Shown here piece after piece: positions 12,269 to 24,301 of a DNA stretch of 64,000 nt. Under the pieces are notes generated by a model. It worked only from the letters and a program-made list of their open reading frames with translations, was not told the DNA's origin and did not search any database. This DNA is from Apostichopus japonicus (Eukaryota > Echinodermata > Holothuroidea > Aspidochirotida > Stichopodidae). Made by a program: the position numbers and the translations under genes. Every line of letters starts with the position of its first letter. The first letter of the stretch is position 1. The stretch lies in NCBI RefSeq assembly GCF_037975245.1, contig NC_092581.1, positions 8,459,501 through 8,523,500 on the forward strand, given 5' to 3'.

Positions 12269-12332
12269 CATTGATATACCATATGACATTGTGTTGCTGT
12301 ACTTTTCAATTTTGTTTCTTTCTATCCCTCAG
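12269..12332 (+). repeat. dispersed repeat, copy 2
   Basis: Direct-orientation copy of 11386-11461, sharing the CATTGATATACCA start, the GACATTGTGTTGCTGTAC core and the CCCTCAGGT end, with a few substitutions and a short deletion. Confidence 0.7.
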
Positions 12333-12518
12333 GTGGCCTTTATATTGGCTCATACCTAGGTCGATCACCCGAATCCCCGGGGTAACACATACATTTATCT
12401 TATTGTTTCTGATCTATACAAGTTTTCTTGGAATTAGTAGAGCCAAATAACTATAACGTCAACTTATTATTTCACAAATTTATGTAAGAAACAACTGTTT
12501 TATGTATTCGAATTTACT

Positions 12519-12828
<310 letters not shown>

Positions 12829-13103
12829 CTCATGGTCTTCTCATCTATTTAGGTTTAATGTGAATATATCAAACATTCTGGGAAACGACTTTTGTAATAT
12901 TTGTTTTCGGGTCTCAGTATATATAATCACTCATATCTCACAACGTCACATGCGGAATAAGGCTGCCACTACATGAATGAATGAACCAAACATGAATGTG
13001 GTAAGAAATCCAGCAGGGTATTGTATAATTATACTAACGGAGCTAACTTACTTAAATTATCATTTTAAATTATACAAAATTGATAAAGTATTTAAATCCA
13101 TAC

Positions 13104-13444
13104 CTGAATGGTCCGAATAGCATCTTAATCCTGCGTCCTCATAATGAGGACAGCTGTAATGGCTGTACGATCTTCGATTGCAGTCATAAATTTCAGACTC
13201 GTTGCCATAGCAATGGATATGATATATCCTAATGTTTGACCATATCCTTCACCGAAGTGAGCTCTGAGGTAGATAGTTTCCACACCTCCAAAGCCGAGTT
13301 GTCTAAAAACGACTGCAGCCGCCTAAAATGTCCATTGACTGTCACATATTGTACCCCAAATGCCGTACCAGGAATACTCAACTCGTCCTTCGTACTTGGT
13401 TGAATCGTCAGCTAGCCTTACCGTCACATCGCCACTTGACAAAG
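13104..13444 (-). pseudogene. SRCR-A exon, broken
   Basis: Acceptor TAACTGTAG, donor TTCAG|GTATGG. It reads DVTVRLADDSTKYEGRVEYS and WYGIWGTICDSQWTF, then a TAG stop, then AAAVVFRQLGFGGVETIYLR, where the canonical VVC cysteine has become Phe. After GEGYGQTLGYI the frame must shift to recover HCYGNESEIYDC and DAGLRC. Its length of 341 nt is not a multiple of three, unlike intact SRCR exons in this window. Confidence 0.8.
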
Positions 13445-14072
13445 CTACAGTTACAAATACCATTTTGTTAAAGTGTAAATTTTGCCAGATGGAAAAAATG
13501 TACAAAGCTAAATACATTTAAACGAAATGAATGTTGTTTGAATACATAAATATAAGTAAGAAGGATAGACTGAGTTATCATATGATACAAGCATATACTT
13601 TAAGCAGTCTGGAAGGGCCTATATACTGTGATATCATACTCGCTAATATTTGCACGTTATAGTTTATTTACGTGGTCAGCGACATGCCAATTGAGTGGGA
13701 AAGGGAACTTTTTAATGCATGAAATCTTCGTGGGAGAGAAGCACTATCAACAAGGACAGGGTTAACAAGCGGTGTCGTACTATAGATAGGGGTATTACGC
13801 AAAAGGTTGAAATAAGTGGTCATTTTGACCGTGTTTAATGCATCCACTTTTGATAACCTGTATCGTTATACCCAACAAGGGCACAGACTTGACACACAAT
13901 ACGATATTAGTTATAAACATATTCCTGAGTTATGCAATATTTTTGCTTAGGATTGCTATATTTAAACCCTAGAATTGTAGGACACATGCAATGAGCTCCG
14001 AGGATATTTTAAAGTACAGATAAGTTGAATGTAATATAGATTATATGTTAGTGAATATTCATCGTTACTTAC

Positions 14073-14148
14073 CAAGATTAAGGTTCTCGTAAATAAAGAG
14101 AAGTTGAAATAGAAAGACAGTCCCAGTCAGTGAACATAAAGCTACCGT
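14073..14148 (-). pseudogene. signal-peptide exon lacking ATG
   Basis: The frame that joins SRCR-A in phase reads (T)VALCSLTGTVFLFQLLFIY and ends at donor CTTG|GTAAGT. It is a strongly hydrophobic signal-peptide-like segment. The codon in the expected start position is ACG; an in-frame TAA lies five codons upstream, and there is no ATG in this frame. The only nearby ATG is out of frame. Confidence 0.55.
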
Positions 14149-16718
14149 ATTATATGTTACTTAACCGAGTCGGCTGATATCAAAACAAAATAAGTATGCT
14201 GGCGGAACCTTTCTATACTGTATTGAATATAATCCCACACATCCCATGATATATACAACCCTCTCGATAACATGCGTGCTATATACAACTGTTAACTCTC
14301 TAAAGAGCTCTAAACCGTCTCTCTTTTCCAGTAACATAGTACTACGACAGATCAGTATGATATGCTATACACGTAGTCATCATCCATATACGACGAGCAT
14401 GCGTCTTCTCTTTGATGATGATGGTGATGGTGATGATGATATTGAAAAACAAACAAGTAAGTTCTGTCTTGATAGATCGTTTGTAAACAAGAGATGAGGT
14501 TGTCTGTCTAACAGGCAATGAATTCAATCTTATATTGCATTTAATTATATAAACGTAACATAAACATCGTTGTGTTTGAAGTTTGTCGTCCAACCTCATT
14601 GTCCTCAAAGTTTACCTCAAAATATTGTCCATGAGGACTCATGTTATTCACGAGTTCTCTAATTTGAATTGGTCGAAATATTCAAAATAATTCTGCTACA
14701 TACCAAACATTTTTTTGTTTCCTCCAGATTTGTAAATTACTTGTGAGCTCGTTAATATAATTATAACTGAGACTTGAAGCGTTTGCTTCACACAGAACAC
14801 CCTAAAAAATGTAATAAATAATAACTGTTTTGGTGTCTTCAAATTAGGTACAAACCAAGCATTGACTTTCATTTCGTAGATTCCAATGGCCAAATTCCGT
14901 AGCCTATTGTGTAGTTGGCAATATCACGTGTACACTCTTCTATGTGCGAGTTTGTCAATAAGCTACATTGTACATATCGTGTATTACCGAGAACGGCAAC
15001 ATGTATTTTATACCACACAGTAAACAGAAAAGAAAAAAGAAAGAATTAGGATTATCAACGTGTAGCTTACTAATCGATCTAATCGATACTAGTCGATATA
15101 TGATCGACTGCATATAAAATTAGCCTTTATTTCGCCTCTGGTTTCCATGGCAAATAGAAAAAAAATGGAACTGACTATGTTGTTGATGTATCACGGGAAG
15201 AAAATGTAAATTGATTGTGAATAGGTGTTGGATGTGTTCGATTGACAGTTGTTTGCCTGACAAAAAAGACTCATCCCAGCATGAAGAGGGGTAGGACATA
15301 GAGGATTAAAGGCAGTGTGGATACCCCATGCGAAATTTAGTATAGATAATTACAAACGTACGTTACGGCAAGTAGCCAAAACACATGGGCATCGGTGTGA
15401 GATTAATAATAGAACTTTTGATTTTTAATAACAATCATCATAATGAATTTTAAGGGAAACGTTATCAAAATCTGAACAAATTTGGATATCTTTGGATAAA
15501 TGTTGATATTACTCCGAGCGAGCAGATGGAAGGGTTGGGGTTCAGTTTGCTAAACCTGCTCCTCTTTTAGCTTAAAATCTAAACAATCATGATATGTAAA
15601 TTTGCAAGTGCCATGGCAGGCCAAGATCTCAGCTATCATGTGGTGGATAGGATATGCTAGTTAAACTTCTATCTATGCTTTGGCGGGTTTTGAAAATGAC
15701 CAGTTTAGTGTGTAAGTCAATGGAACAATTTTAATTGTGATGCGACACCCTGAGTATAAAAGGACTCTACAGGTGATAGCTAGTTCCGCGAAATTTGACA
15801 AGTTGTAGCCTCTGACTGCAGATCATATAACAGTCCCGTGCAGGATGAGTTACTTTGTGTAAGAGTTTTTAAGAAAAGTACAGATTACGCACTTGGGGAC
15901 CAAGAGCCGTGTCTCTATATACGGCTCTGTTAGGGCCGGTACGACAATGCCCTCTTAAGAGACGCAAGAGAGCCCAATTGCTAGATATACACAGATATGT
16001 CGCTTAAACTGGCTAATATTGGAAAGTTAAAGCAGCGCTATGTACGCAGGCCTGTGTTTACCTGGTAGACCAACAGTCTGTAATTAAGAAAATAAATAAA
16101 AAATACTTAGAGAGGAGACGATATACATTAGTGTCTGTCTATGCTTACCAATGGCAATGGTAGGATATGCCCCCATGCCCCACCCCCCACAATTCCCCTA
16201 ACTGTACGAGTACTGTCTCACTATGCAACCAGTAACAATAACGATCTTTCAGGAATTAAAGTTTCTTACTGTTGTTATATATATTTTTTATCTTATGACA
16301 GGATATAGCTGTATAAAGTGGCACTTCATATGCTGTATACGCGCGCATTGCAAACAATCGAAGACAAAAGACGACATCTATCAGCTGACTTTGTTTAGAA
16401 TACTTCGATCATATTTACCGAGCGAAGATAAAACTAGTTGCTTTAACAAAAGTCCAAAAGTCAAGTAGTTCGTCTCACATACTGTAGTTTGTATGCTTTC
16501 TATGACTACACAGTATAACTGCTACAAAGTACTATACCTAACATCTACTTCCTTGCAAAATTCAGTTGATAAATGCATATAAAAAAGCTCAAAATATTCG
16601 TCCATTTATTGGTTTAAACTATCAACAATGCTGTGCATGTAGAAGTGTTCTTTCAGATCGATCTTGGAGGAGAACAGTTAAGGATACCAAACGGAATTTA
16701 TAATACTATGCAGTAAAC
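14149..16718. other. intergenic region between divergent SRCR genes
   Basis: About 2.6 kb separating the head-to-head SRCR genes. No coding domain was seen. It presumably holds both promoters. A small hairpin (AGAGCCGT / ACGGCTCT, 15903-15928) and a C-rich tract near 16180 are the only distinct structures. Confidence 0.5.
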
Positions 16719-16770
16719 ATGTTTCCACTCATAACTGTTTTGTGTTGTGTCGGTCTGGTGTTCGGTACAG
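16719..16770 (+). CDS. signal-peptide exon
   Basis: ATG at 16719-16721; encodes MFPLITVLCCVGLVFGT and stops at donor ACAG|GTGAGT. Hydrophobic core with small residues near the end, as for a secretory signal. Phase 1 matches the next exon. Confidence 0.8.
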
Positions 16771-19700
16771 GTGAGTTAATGTCTTCCACTTGTAAACATG
16801 TCTGATGGTAAAAGATATGTACACATACATTGACATGATCACATATGCTTTGCTGTAGGAGAATAACGATGTAGCCTACATTAGTCTCAGCTGCTACACT
16901 ATACTGGTTATAGATAACCTGTTAATAGTCTCACGAATCACCGGTAAACGGGCTTACTATATAAGGAATTTATGGGTTATCAAGTAACCGTCAAAATCGA
17001 AACCGTTTACAAACTTTTCAGCAGGAGAGCATTTTTTCCTTTTTTTACTACTTTGATTGTAAAGGGGGAATTCCCCCCGCCCCCCCCCCCCCTCCGTCAG
17101 TCGCGAAAGAGGACTCCAATATGTTAAAGAAGTAGCGACATGCATTTACTCTGCGGATACTATAAACTCATAGCTGACAGGATAATCGTGACCTGAACAA
17201 TACGAACCGCCCATTGATTGCAAGGCATCACCACATCAATCATCTATTCTATTGAATCATTCATTGTTTATGTATCCCAAGCAATGGACGACTTGTAGAA
17301 TATGAACAAGTGTAAGCTCACATGTGCACAAAAACATTGCGCCCAGACATTGAATACATCATCAGTACATGCTCACAGATTAATGACTGTACAACCTACA
17401 CTTCTTAGGATATTTACTAAAACCTATCGTGTATTAATACATACACTATAAAGAAAATAAAGGTATTATCATTTCATATTATCCCTTTATTTATTTATCA
17501 AATAAAGGTCATTAGGGAGTGGCTCATGATTCCATGTTTTAATTAGTATATTAGCACCAGGCAGGGACGTAGCTAAGGCCTGATGATTGGGGGGTGTAGT
17601 GGCTGAAAGTCCAACCGGATGGATTTTGAAGCCAGAAAACTGCTGCCTTGTACCCCCCCCCCCCCTCCCTCGCGCTACTCGTCAACGATACGGTCAGTGT
17701 CAGTCAGACACCCTATCTTTCGCGACCGCACTTTTGTTCCGAACTTTTTACGATACATTTGCACCCACTGGCACTCATTTCACAACCTTATCAGCCCCCC
17801 CCCCCCACCCAACCAAATATTTTGGTGAAAATTCGGGCAATATGCTGATAACTTTTCGGGCACCTACTGAAAGAAAGATAATTTGCAATGTATTTTTCAG
17901 TGGTTAAACTGATATTACGCCTACTTTTACCATTAATATTGTAACGACTTCCCCAATAATTATAACCAATATGGAAGGATAATAAATCGGAAAATTTGAT
18001 TGGATTGTATGTTATTGGCATGCGATGTAAAAACCGATATGATATGCACATTAACATGTGGAACGCGAAAAACAGTTTGGTTATATTGTTCGGGCAAGTC
18101 GTTACAGCCCAACCCCCCCAAATCAAATTGGGCTCCTATGTTTATGACGGTAGTTCTATTAGGCATTTTTTTTTGGAGTATTCAAACTCATACGAAGTTT
18201 TGTACGGTGGAGTATAAGAATCGCGAGATATAATTTCTCAAAGTGGCAAGGAAAACGTGGTAAATATGACTGATTAAAGGTCAATTTTGACCGAAATTTT
18301 TCTATTTTTAGATCAAGCACAATCACAGGAATAAACGAATAGGCCTAGATAAACTAGAGTGCGACAGTCGGAAATTCCGACTGTCGCATTAATAATAATA
18401 ATAATAGTAATTATAATAATCATAATAAATAACAATAATAAAAACATAACACGAACTGATTTAATTGGTCAAGGGTCATTGTACACTACTACTACAAAAA
18501 TTATCCCGATAAATGGATGGCTTAAATCTATCAGATTCCATTTTTGCCTCTTTCATCTTTTCAGCTCAAAATTACATTTTATCAAACGGTAATCTCCGTT
18601 TAAATGGAGGTCGTACCCCTATGGAGGGCAGACTGGAGGTATTCTATATGGGATATTGGGGAACCATTTGTGACGATTACTGGCAATATCAGGAGGGCAT
18701 TGTTGCTTGTCGACAGATGGGGTTTCCAGGGTCAGAGTCAAACAACGCATCGACAAATCATCTAAAAACCGATGTGCCCATATTACTTGATGACGTGAAT
18801 TGCGTGGGGTACGAAGATAGAATTACTGACTGCTATCACCGAGACTGGACACTGAATGACTGTACCCATCTAGAGGATGTATATCTGACTTGCAGAGGTC
18901 ATTACGGTGAGTACAACATATCCGGCGGAATTCATCCCAAATGATTTAAATCTGTAACATTTCCTTGGCCTGCGATGTACATATGATCCAACTAATAACA
19001 ACAACCAATACACACATCCTCAATGATGTTTTCTAGGTTAAGTGTGTTTTGCATATGACATGGGCGTGTGTAATTTACACGTCACCATCCTCCTTTCCTC
19101 AAAAGAATGCCTGTGTTTGTCTTTATAATCGGTTCGGTAGCTTCACTAAGATGATTGTACAGAACCTGTTCGTCTTGTTGCGTGAATGTGACATCTTTTG
19201 TCAAATATCGAAAGTTTGCAATTTCAAAAGATGTAAATAAAAGAACAGTGGATACTGATCGGAAAACTAATGATTAACTAACTGGAAAATAGCTGCGTAT
19301 TATTTTAAATAGAACGGGATTCGAGCCAGTGACCCCAGGATTAAATAGCACTGTATACTTTTAAGTCTGTTACCTAGCCCTTACATACTGGCGATCCCCA
19401 TAGTGACATCTATAAAGCCTGCTATCTAGCTCTTAGATACTGGCGATCCCATAGTGACATCTATAAAGCCTGCAATCTAGTCTTTAGATACTGGCGATCC
19501 CATAGTGACATCTATAAAGCCTGCAATCTAGTCTTTAGATATTGGCGATCCCCATAGTGAAGTCTTGTTCCATACAACCAAGAAAGCGGCAGGGAAGCTG
19601 TTAGGACAATTCATCCTTATATAAGTAAATGACCAACAGAATGCCGCATGGGGAATTACATACTTGAATTGTCTTTGCTTTTTCCACGTTTAAAAAGATA

Positions 19701-21099
19701 TTGAACATCATCTATGTGTGCAGTCATTCACTTTGATATTTTCAGATAAAGTAAGACTCGTTGGAAGCTATGAACGGTCTGAGGGTCGGGTTGAGGTCTT
19801 TCATGATGGTAGATGGGGTACTGTCTGTGACTCATACGGCTGGTGGGACCACACTGCTGCTGATGTCGTTTGTCGTCAACTCGGATACGAATATGCCATC
19901 GGTGTCGCTCCACAGAGTTCTTACGAAGTGTACTCAGAAGACATAATGATAAATTTTCTGTTTTGCAGTGGAAACGAGTACACATTAGCAGAATGTCAAT
20001 ACACAAACGGTACTGCCGACTGTAACCATGCGATGGATGCCGCCGTGATATGCGGCACATCTCCAGAAACAGGTATAGTATCCTATTCGTAACCATATCA
20101 CTTATAGACAGTGAGTAGCTATATACATGTAGCTATAAACACATGTTTAAAAGGGAAAGGATGCATATCCTACGGTTTTACAAGGCACGGTAACACCACA
20201 GCCATACCCATATTTATCATCATTCAATAGTTTAGTTAAATAGTATCCCATTTTGAGACCCCAGGTTGCGTGTATGAGATGTAATAGTCAAACAACTTTT
20301 CCAAGAGAGACTCTGAGCAAGAAAAATACATTAAAAATAAAAAGGAAACAGAGGAAGTTAACACTATCCTTGTCAATGTAATCCCTGGTTCCGTTTACGC
20401 AAGGATAGCGGTTTGATAACCGGTCGGGACAGCAAACATTGTTGTTAACAATGTTATATTTCATTCAAACAAGTCAGTCATACCAAAGACATGAATGAAC
20501 GAATTGCGCACTGTCCTACAAATGACGTCCCCTCCATACCCTTGATGACGTGTTATTTCTTACCGACAGGTTCGAGTCAATCCAGTTGGAGCATACTCTT
20601 GTTAGTCACGATCGTTATCTCAATCATTTGTACAACGTCTCTAATTGTGGTCATGTTCAAGATAAACATCAAAGCTAGCAGACGACGTCGACGACGCAGA
20701 CGGAGACGCGCTTTGTCCCACATCAGCGGTAGTTCTGGTATCGAAAATCCCAATTATATCTATGCAACCCCTGACCTCTCGATTTACCATCCCGTCGGTT
20801 ATCCGGCGATGCCGCCCTCCTACGATGAGTCACAGACCGTCATAACGCCCTTAAGTAACGAAACGCCATCTGCAGACGTTCCGCCCACCTCAAATAATCA
20901 ACTACCTCGAAACGCTATTTACGAAGAAGTATCTCCTGTTAGGTACATGGAAAGATCACCTCCAACTTCATCACGTGATCTGACGTCATCGGAGGAAGAT
21001 GATAAAGAAGAAGAAAATGATGGGGAAGGAATTGCGAACAATTCTACGAACATTGAACCAACTTCTGTACCGCCCCCATATACACCTTTACCAGAATAA
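16719..21099 (+). CDS. SRCR transmembrane receptor, two SRCR domains, intact
   Basis: Gene-level entry; exons 16719-16770, 18565-18906, 19746-20072 and 20570-21099 join in phase 1 throughout and give 416 aa. Domains: signal peptide (1 to about 17), SRCR1 (about 18-131), SRCR2 (about 132-240), one transmembrane helix (about 247-270), then a 146-residue cytoplasmic tail. The tail begins with ten arginines (278-287), a strong stop-transfer signal, and carries NPNY (300-303, an NPxY endocytic or PTB-type motif), PPSY (322-325) and PPPY (408-411), plus an acidic patch. SRCR receptors of this kind bind microbial or modified-self ligands at the cell surface (family knowledge); NPxY suggests clathrin-type uptake and PPxY suggests control by NEDD4-family ubiquitin ligases (inference). 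A possible AATAAA lies 30 bases after the stop. Ligand unknown. Confidence 0.85.
18360..18388. repeat. 29-bp near-perfect palindrome next to a TAA-rich tract
   Basis: Arms TGCGACAGTCGGAA and TTCCGACTGTCGCA around a single A, followed at once by a degenerate TAA tract up to about 18450. It lies in intron 1 of the two-SRCR gene. Such hairpins are often transposon ends, but no partner end was found. Confidence 0.8.
18565..18906 (+). CDS. SRCR domain 1 exon
   Basis: Acceptor CATCTTTTCAG, donor TACG|GTGAGT, 342 nt. It encodes [40 protein letters not shown], then DDVNCVGYEDRITDC and WTLNDC with a final LTC: six cysteines in canonical SRCR order, no lesion. Confidence 0.9.
19370..19565 (+). repeat. 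51-bp minisatellite, about 4 copies
   Basis: Repeats of a unit containing ACTGGCGATCCCATAGTGAC and ATCTATAAAGCCTGC at spacings of 51-52 bases, in the intron between SRCR1 and SRCR2. Confidence 0.85.
19746..20072 (+). CDS. SRCR domain 2 exon
   Basis: Acceptor GATATTTTCAG, donor ACAG|GTATAG, 327 nt. It encodes KVRLVGSYERSEGRVEVFHD, RWGTVCDSYGWWDHTAADVV, CRQLGY, then FCSGNEYTLAEC, TADC and AAVIC. All six SRCR cysteines are present. Confidence 0.9.
20570..21099 (+). CDS. transmembrane and signalling-tail exon
   Basis: Acceptor CTTACCGACAG; stop TAA at 21097-21099. Encodes SSQSSWSILLLVTIVISII and the rest of the helix, KASR10, NPNY, PPSY, a YEEV segment, an acidic EEDDKEEE patch and a C-terminal PPPYTPLPE. 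See the gene entry for roles. Confidence 0.85.
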
Positions 21100-21128
21100 T
21101 AACAATAATAGAACAAAATAATAATAAT

Positions 21129-21134
21129 AATAAA
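21129..21134 (+). promoter_or_regulatory. possible polyadenylation signal
   Basis: AATAAA 30 bases downstream of the stop codon of the two-SRCR receptor gene, at the end of a short AAT repeat. The position fits, but the motif is weak evidence in such AT-rich DNA. Confidence 0.4.
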
Positions 21135-24100
21135 TAGCATTGTACTGATTTATTAACAAACGTACTGAGATATATTTCCCAAGTTAAATTGTGAGTTTAC
21201 TACGTCCTGTAACTATAGCAAGCTTGTGTTGCTTTCTTTTTATTTATATGTATTCTGATACTATGAATGGTGTTGTTGGTTGATCAATGAGTAAACTTCA
21301 CAGTATATGATATGAAAACGTATAGGCCTATGGAAGTGCCCTAAGTTCTCAAATCGACATATGTTGAATAATTTGGCAAATTGTAGTTTCTCGAACTTTA
21401 ATTGGACAAAACCGTCACGAGTGTATACGAGAAATCGGCATCCTGACGATTTCAACAAAATGACAGTTTCTGGCACTTTCATTGGCTCATTCAAGTTGTA
21501 GGATTCTGATTGGAAGATACCGGCAAATGTCGATTCCATTTGTGGAAGTAAGTTCAAGTACAACTTGAAATTAAGATTGAAACTTGGTCTGAAGAGTCTG
21601 GAAAATGAGAAGAAAATCTTATCATAGAAGTACTTATTTAAAATAATGGTGTAATGCTGATCGTGTTGCCAAATTTTATGATGCTTATTAATTCCACTCA
21701 ATTTCTCATTTTCCTCTAGTTTCTAATCTCCTTCCCCACTTCCCCTCCTGGATGATAAAGTATATCACTGACGTATTATAAGATGTTCTGAAGACGACAG
21801 TACTAAAATTATATCAAACTGCACCGTAATTTCTACCTTTACAATCCTAATGGTAATGAGGTCTTATATAGACTACAATTGAAGCTCTTTATTTTTTATA
21901 CAGTGCGATTTTCATTCTGCGAAATTAACATGTGAAATATTAGTTTGCCTGCAGCGGTTGCAGCTGGAAGCAGTTACACATGGGTAGTACACGGGCGTGT
22001 GGGAGAGATGGGAGGATCGGAATACCAGTGGAATACTTGGTATCCAATATTACTTTATTGCGCTATATCCATCACAACTAAAATGCATTGGCTAATGGCA
22101 TTTGATAGGGGAATAATCATGTGAAAAACTAGGAATAATTCACAATAAAATAATCTGGTTGAAAGGAGGTATAGATAGTGCAGTTATGGGTAGTATGATT
22201 CGGCGGATAGATGGAAGTAGAAGTAGGATTGGAGTAAACATGCAGCTGGGCATAGTTCATTAAACTTACACATCTGTCGGACTATATCGAACAATTACAA
22301 TACATACTGTTGTGATGGAATTTGATGGGCAATTTGACATCAATTGAGTGTGACATCATCCACCATTCAGAGGTTCACGCTGTAGATAGGAGGACGTTTG
22401 GGGCTCAACCCAACGATCTTTTGATAAGGTAGTTGTACGTCATCAGTTCAATGAAATGTTTGTCTTTAGTAGACCTAATGGAACGTTAGTGTATCAGATA
22501 AGAATTACAATTTGTATATAGGAATACATACTATGCATGACTTTATACTTAGAATGATAACCTATTGTTGATTTGGCTTCCAATAGCAAGTTTTTTATTG
22601 TTATATAATTTACTTTAAAGATAAAAAGATGTTGTGTTTGTCTTTGTATTTCGTTTGCAAAGTTGACATTTAGTCACATCATGTTAACCATTAACAAATT
22701 AATCACCTAAATACGTATATGTTATGCAAGGTATGTTCGGTTTGGGCATTCCGAGGCATATGTTCTAGCTGGTTCATTCCGAAGTCTCTCTCAGGGTAGA
22801 TGGGGTTTGGAAGAACTCATAAACAATGTTGTCTGTTAGAAAACATTTTGGTATTGTGTTTGGGTGGACGGCTTATGAAACGTTGATACACATTCCAGGG
22901 CGGGCTGTTTCAAATACGTTTTGCTGCTCTATATAGTATATCCTGATGAGATGCTTGATCGTGAAAATATGATTTACAATGATTCTTGAAGTATTTATGA
23001 CTGCGATGAGTGACAACATCATACCAAATTAACTGAAATGGGGGAGGGGGTTGGGGTTGGGGGATAGGCCCCCTTTGCCTGGCCTGTCTATGGGCCTTAG
23101 TGCAAAGGTTCGCAGGAGGCTACGTACGGTTTGCCAGTAGAGTGTCCCTCTTACCCACCACCTCACATACACACCACCATCACTATAAACTCGAGACGAA
23201 ATGTTCTTGGAAATTAGGAGAATTTATTCGCGTGTGATAAGTTCATTCTTTTCGTTACTGCCTGGCATTAAATTTACAGTATGCTATATAATACCAGTTA
23301 TAGGTTTTGGCTGTATCGTCTATTAAAAAAGGTGATGTAGTTTGCAAATAATTGTGTACATCCGGAGTAGCAGAAGTACAGCCTCTGTCGACGAAACAGT
23401 AAGAACAAGCAAATATCTTCCCTTTACCACAGGTTATAGTGGTATCTGCCAAATAATAATAGGCTAAGGCAAGAGTATTGAACATGTTGAGACATGTTGA
23501 GAGTATTATTTTCCAGTGATGATGTGAAAAAGCATCAGTGAGATGGAGAGATGTACATTTTACATTTTGTTAATATTGACAGTCTAACGCTATGACATAC
23601 TGTTTCTATCATGTTAAGCTATATTAACCCTATAATAGAAATTATGATACAAATGGGTTGGGGGGGGGCGTGGGTGTGGGGGGGGGGCGTGGGTGTCGCC
23701 TAGTATCCTCTCGCCTACGAGCCTCTTTAATCTCTTATAGCTTCACCAAAACATGATCATCATTTATGATCATAACATTATATGTTGATGCATTTGTTCG
23801 TTGATGAAACCAAATAACTTTATTGATCTGTTAACTTATAAAAAACGACTTGGTCGCATCGACATATTTTAAGATATAATAGTGATGATGTGCTTTAAAC
23901 AATGTTATTAATATAGACTTGGTATACATTTTTCTTAAGATAATATTACTATACCATCAGTTTAGTTTACACTGAGGGTATATAAGGCCTCTCAAACTGA
24001 ACTTCATATTTTTCATCTGAGGCAGGAGTTGTCACAGAATGACGATAATAGTTGTGATAGAAATGCATTGTTATCCTTCATCTAGTACATTCCCGATAAC

Positions 24101-24301
24101 AATAAAACAAAATTCACGGAGGTTTTTTTGGCCAACAAAATCGTTACAATGTTCTGTCAGCGTTACGATACTTTATGTTTCATAAAAGAGTAAATTTCTG
24201 ATATTATACATATCTTCATAATGCTGTGGTGATGTGAAATCTCCAGAAAGAGCTGAGCTTATTTCTGAAACATATCTAAAAGAATAATGAATTTACGACA
24301 T

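Noticed and set aside
16223-16468. 81-codon open frame upstream of the two-SRCR gene
   Set aside because: No signal, domain or phase link to the receptor exons.
17561-17830. Possible hAT element starting CAGGGACGTAGCTAAGG
   Set aside because: No matching right end or target duplication could be found, so the boundaries are unsupported.
21261-21701. 146-codon minus-strand open frame
   Set aside because: No domain, no splice context and AT-rich composition; it could be a transposon fragment, but nothing supports a gene.
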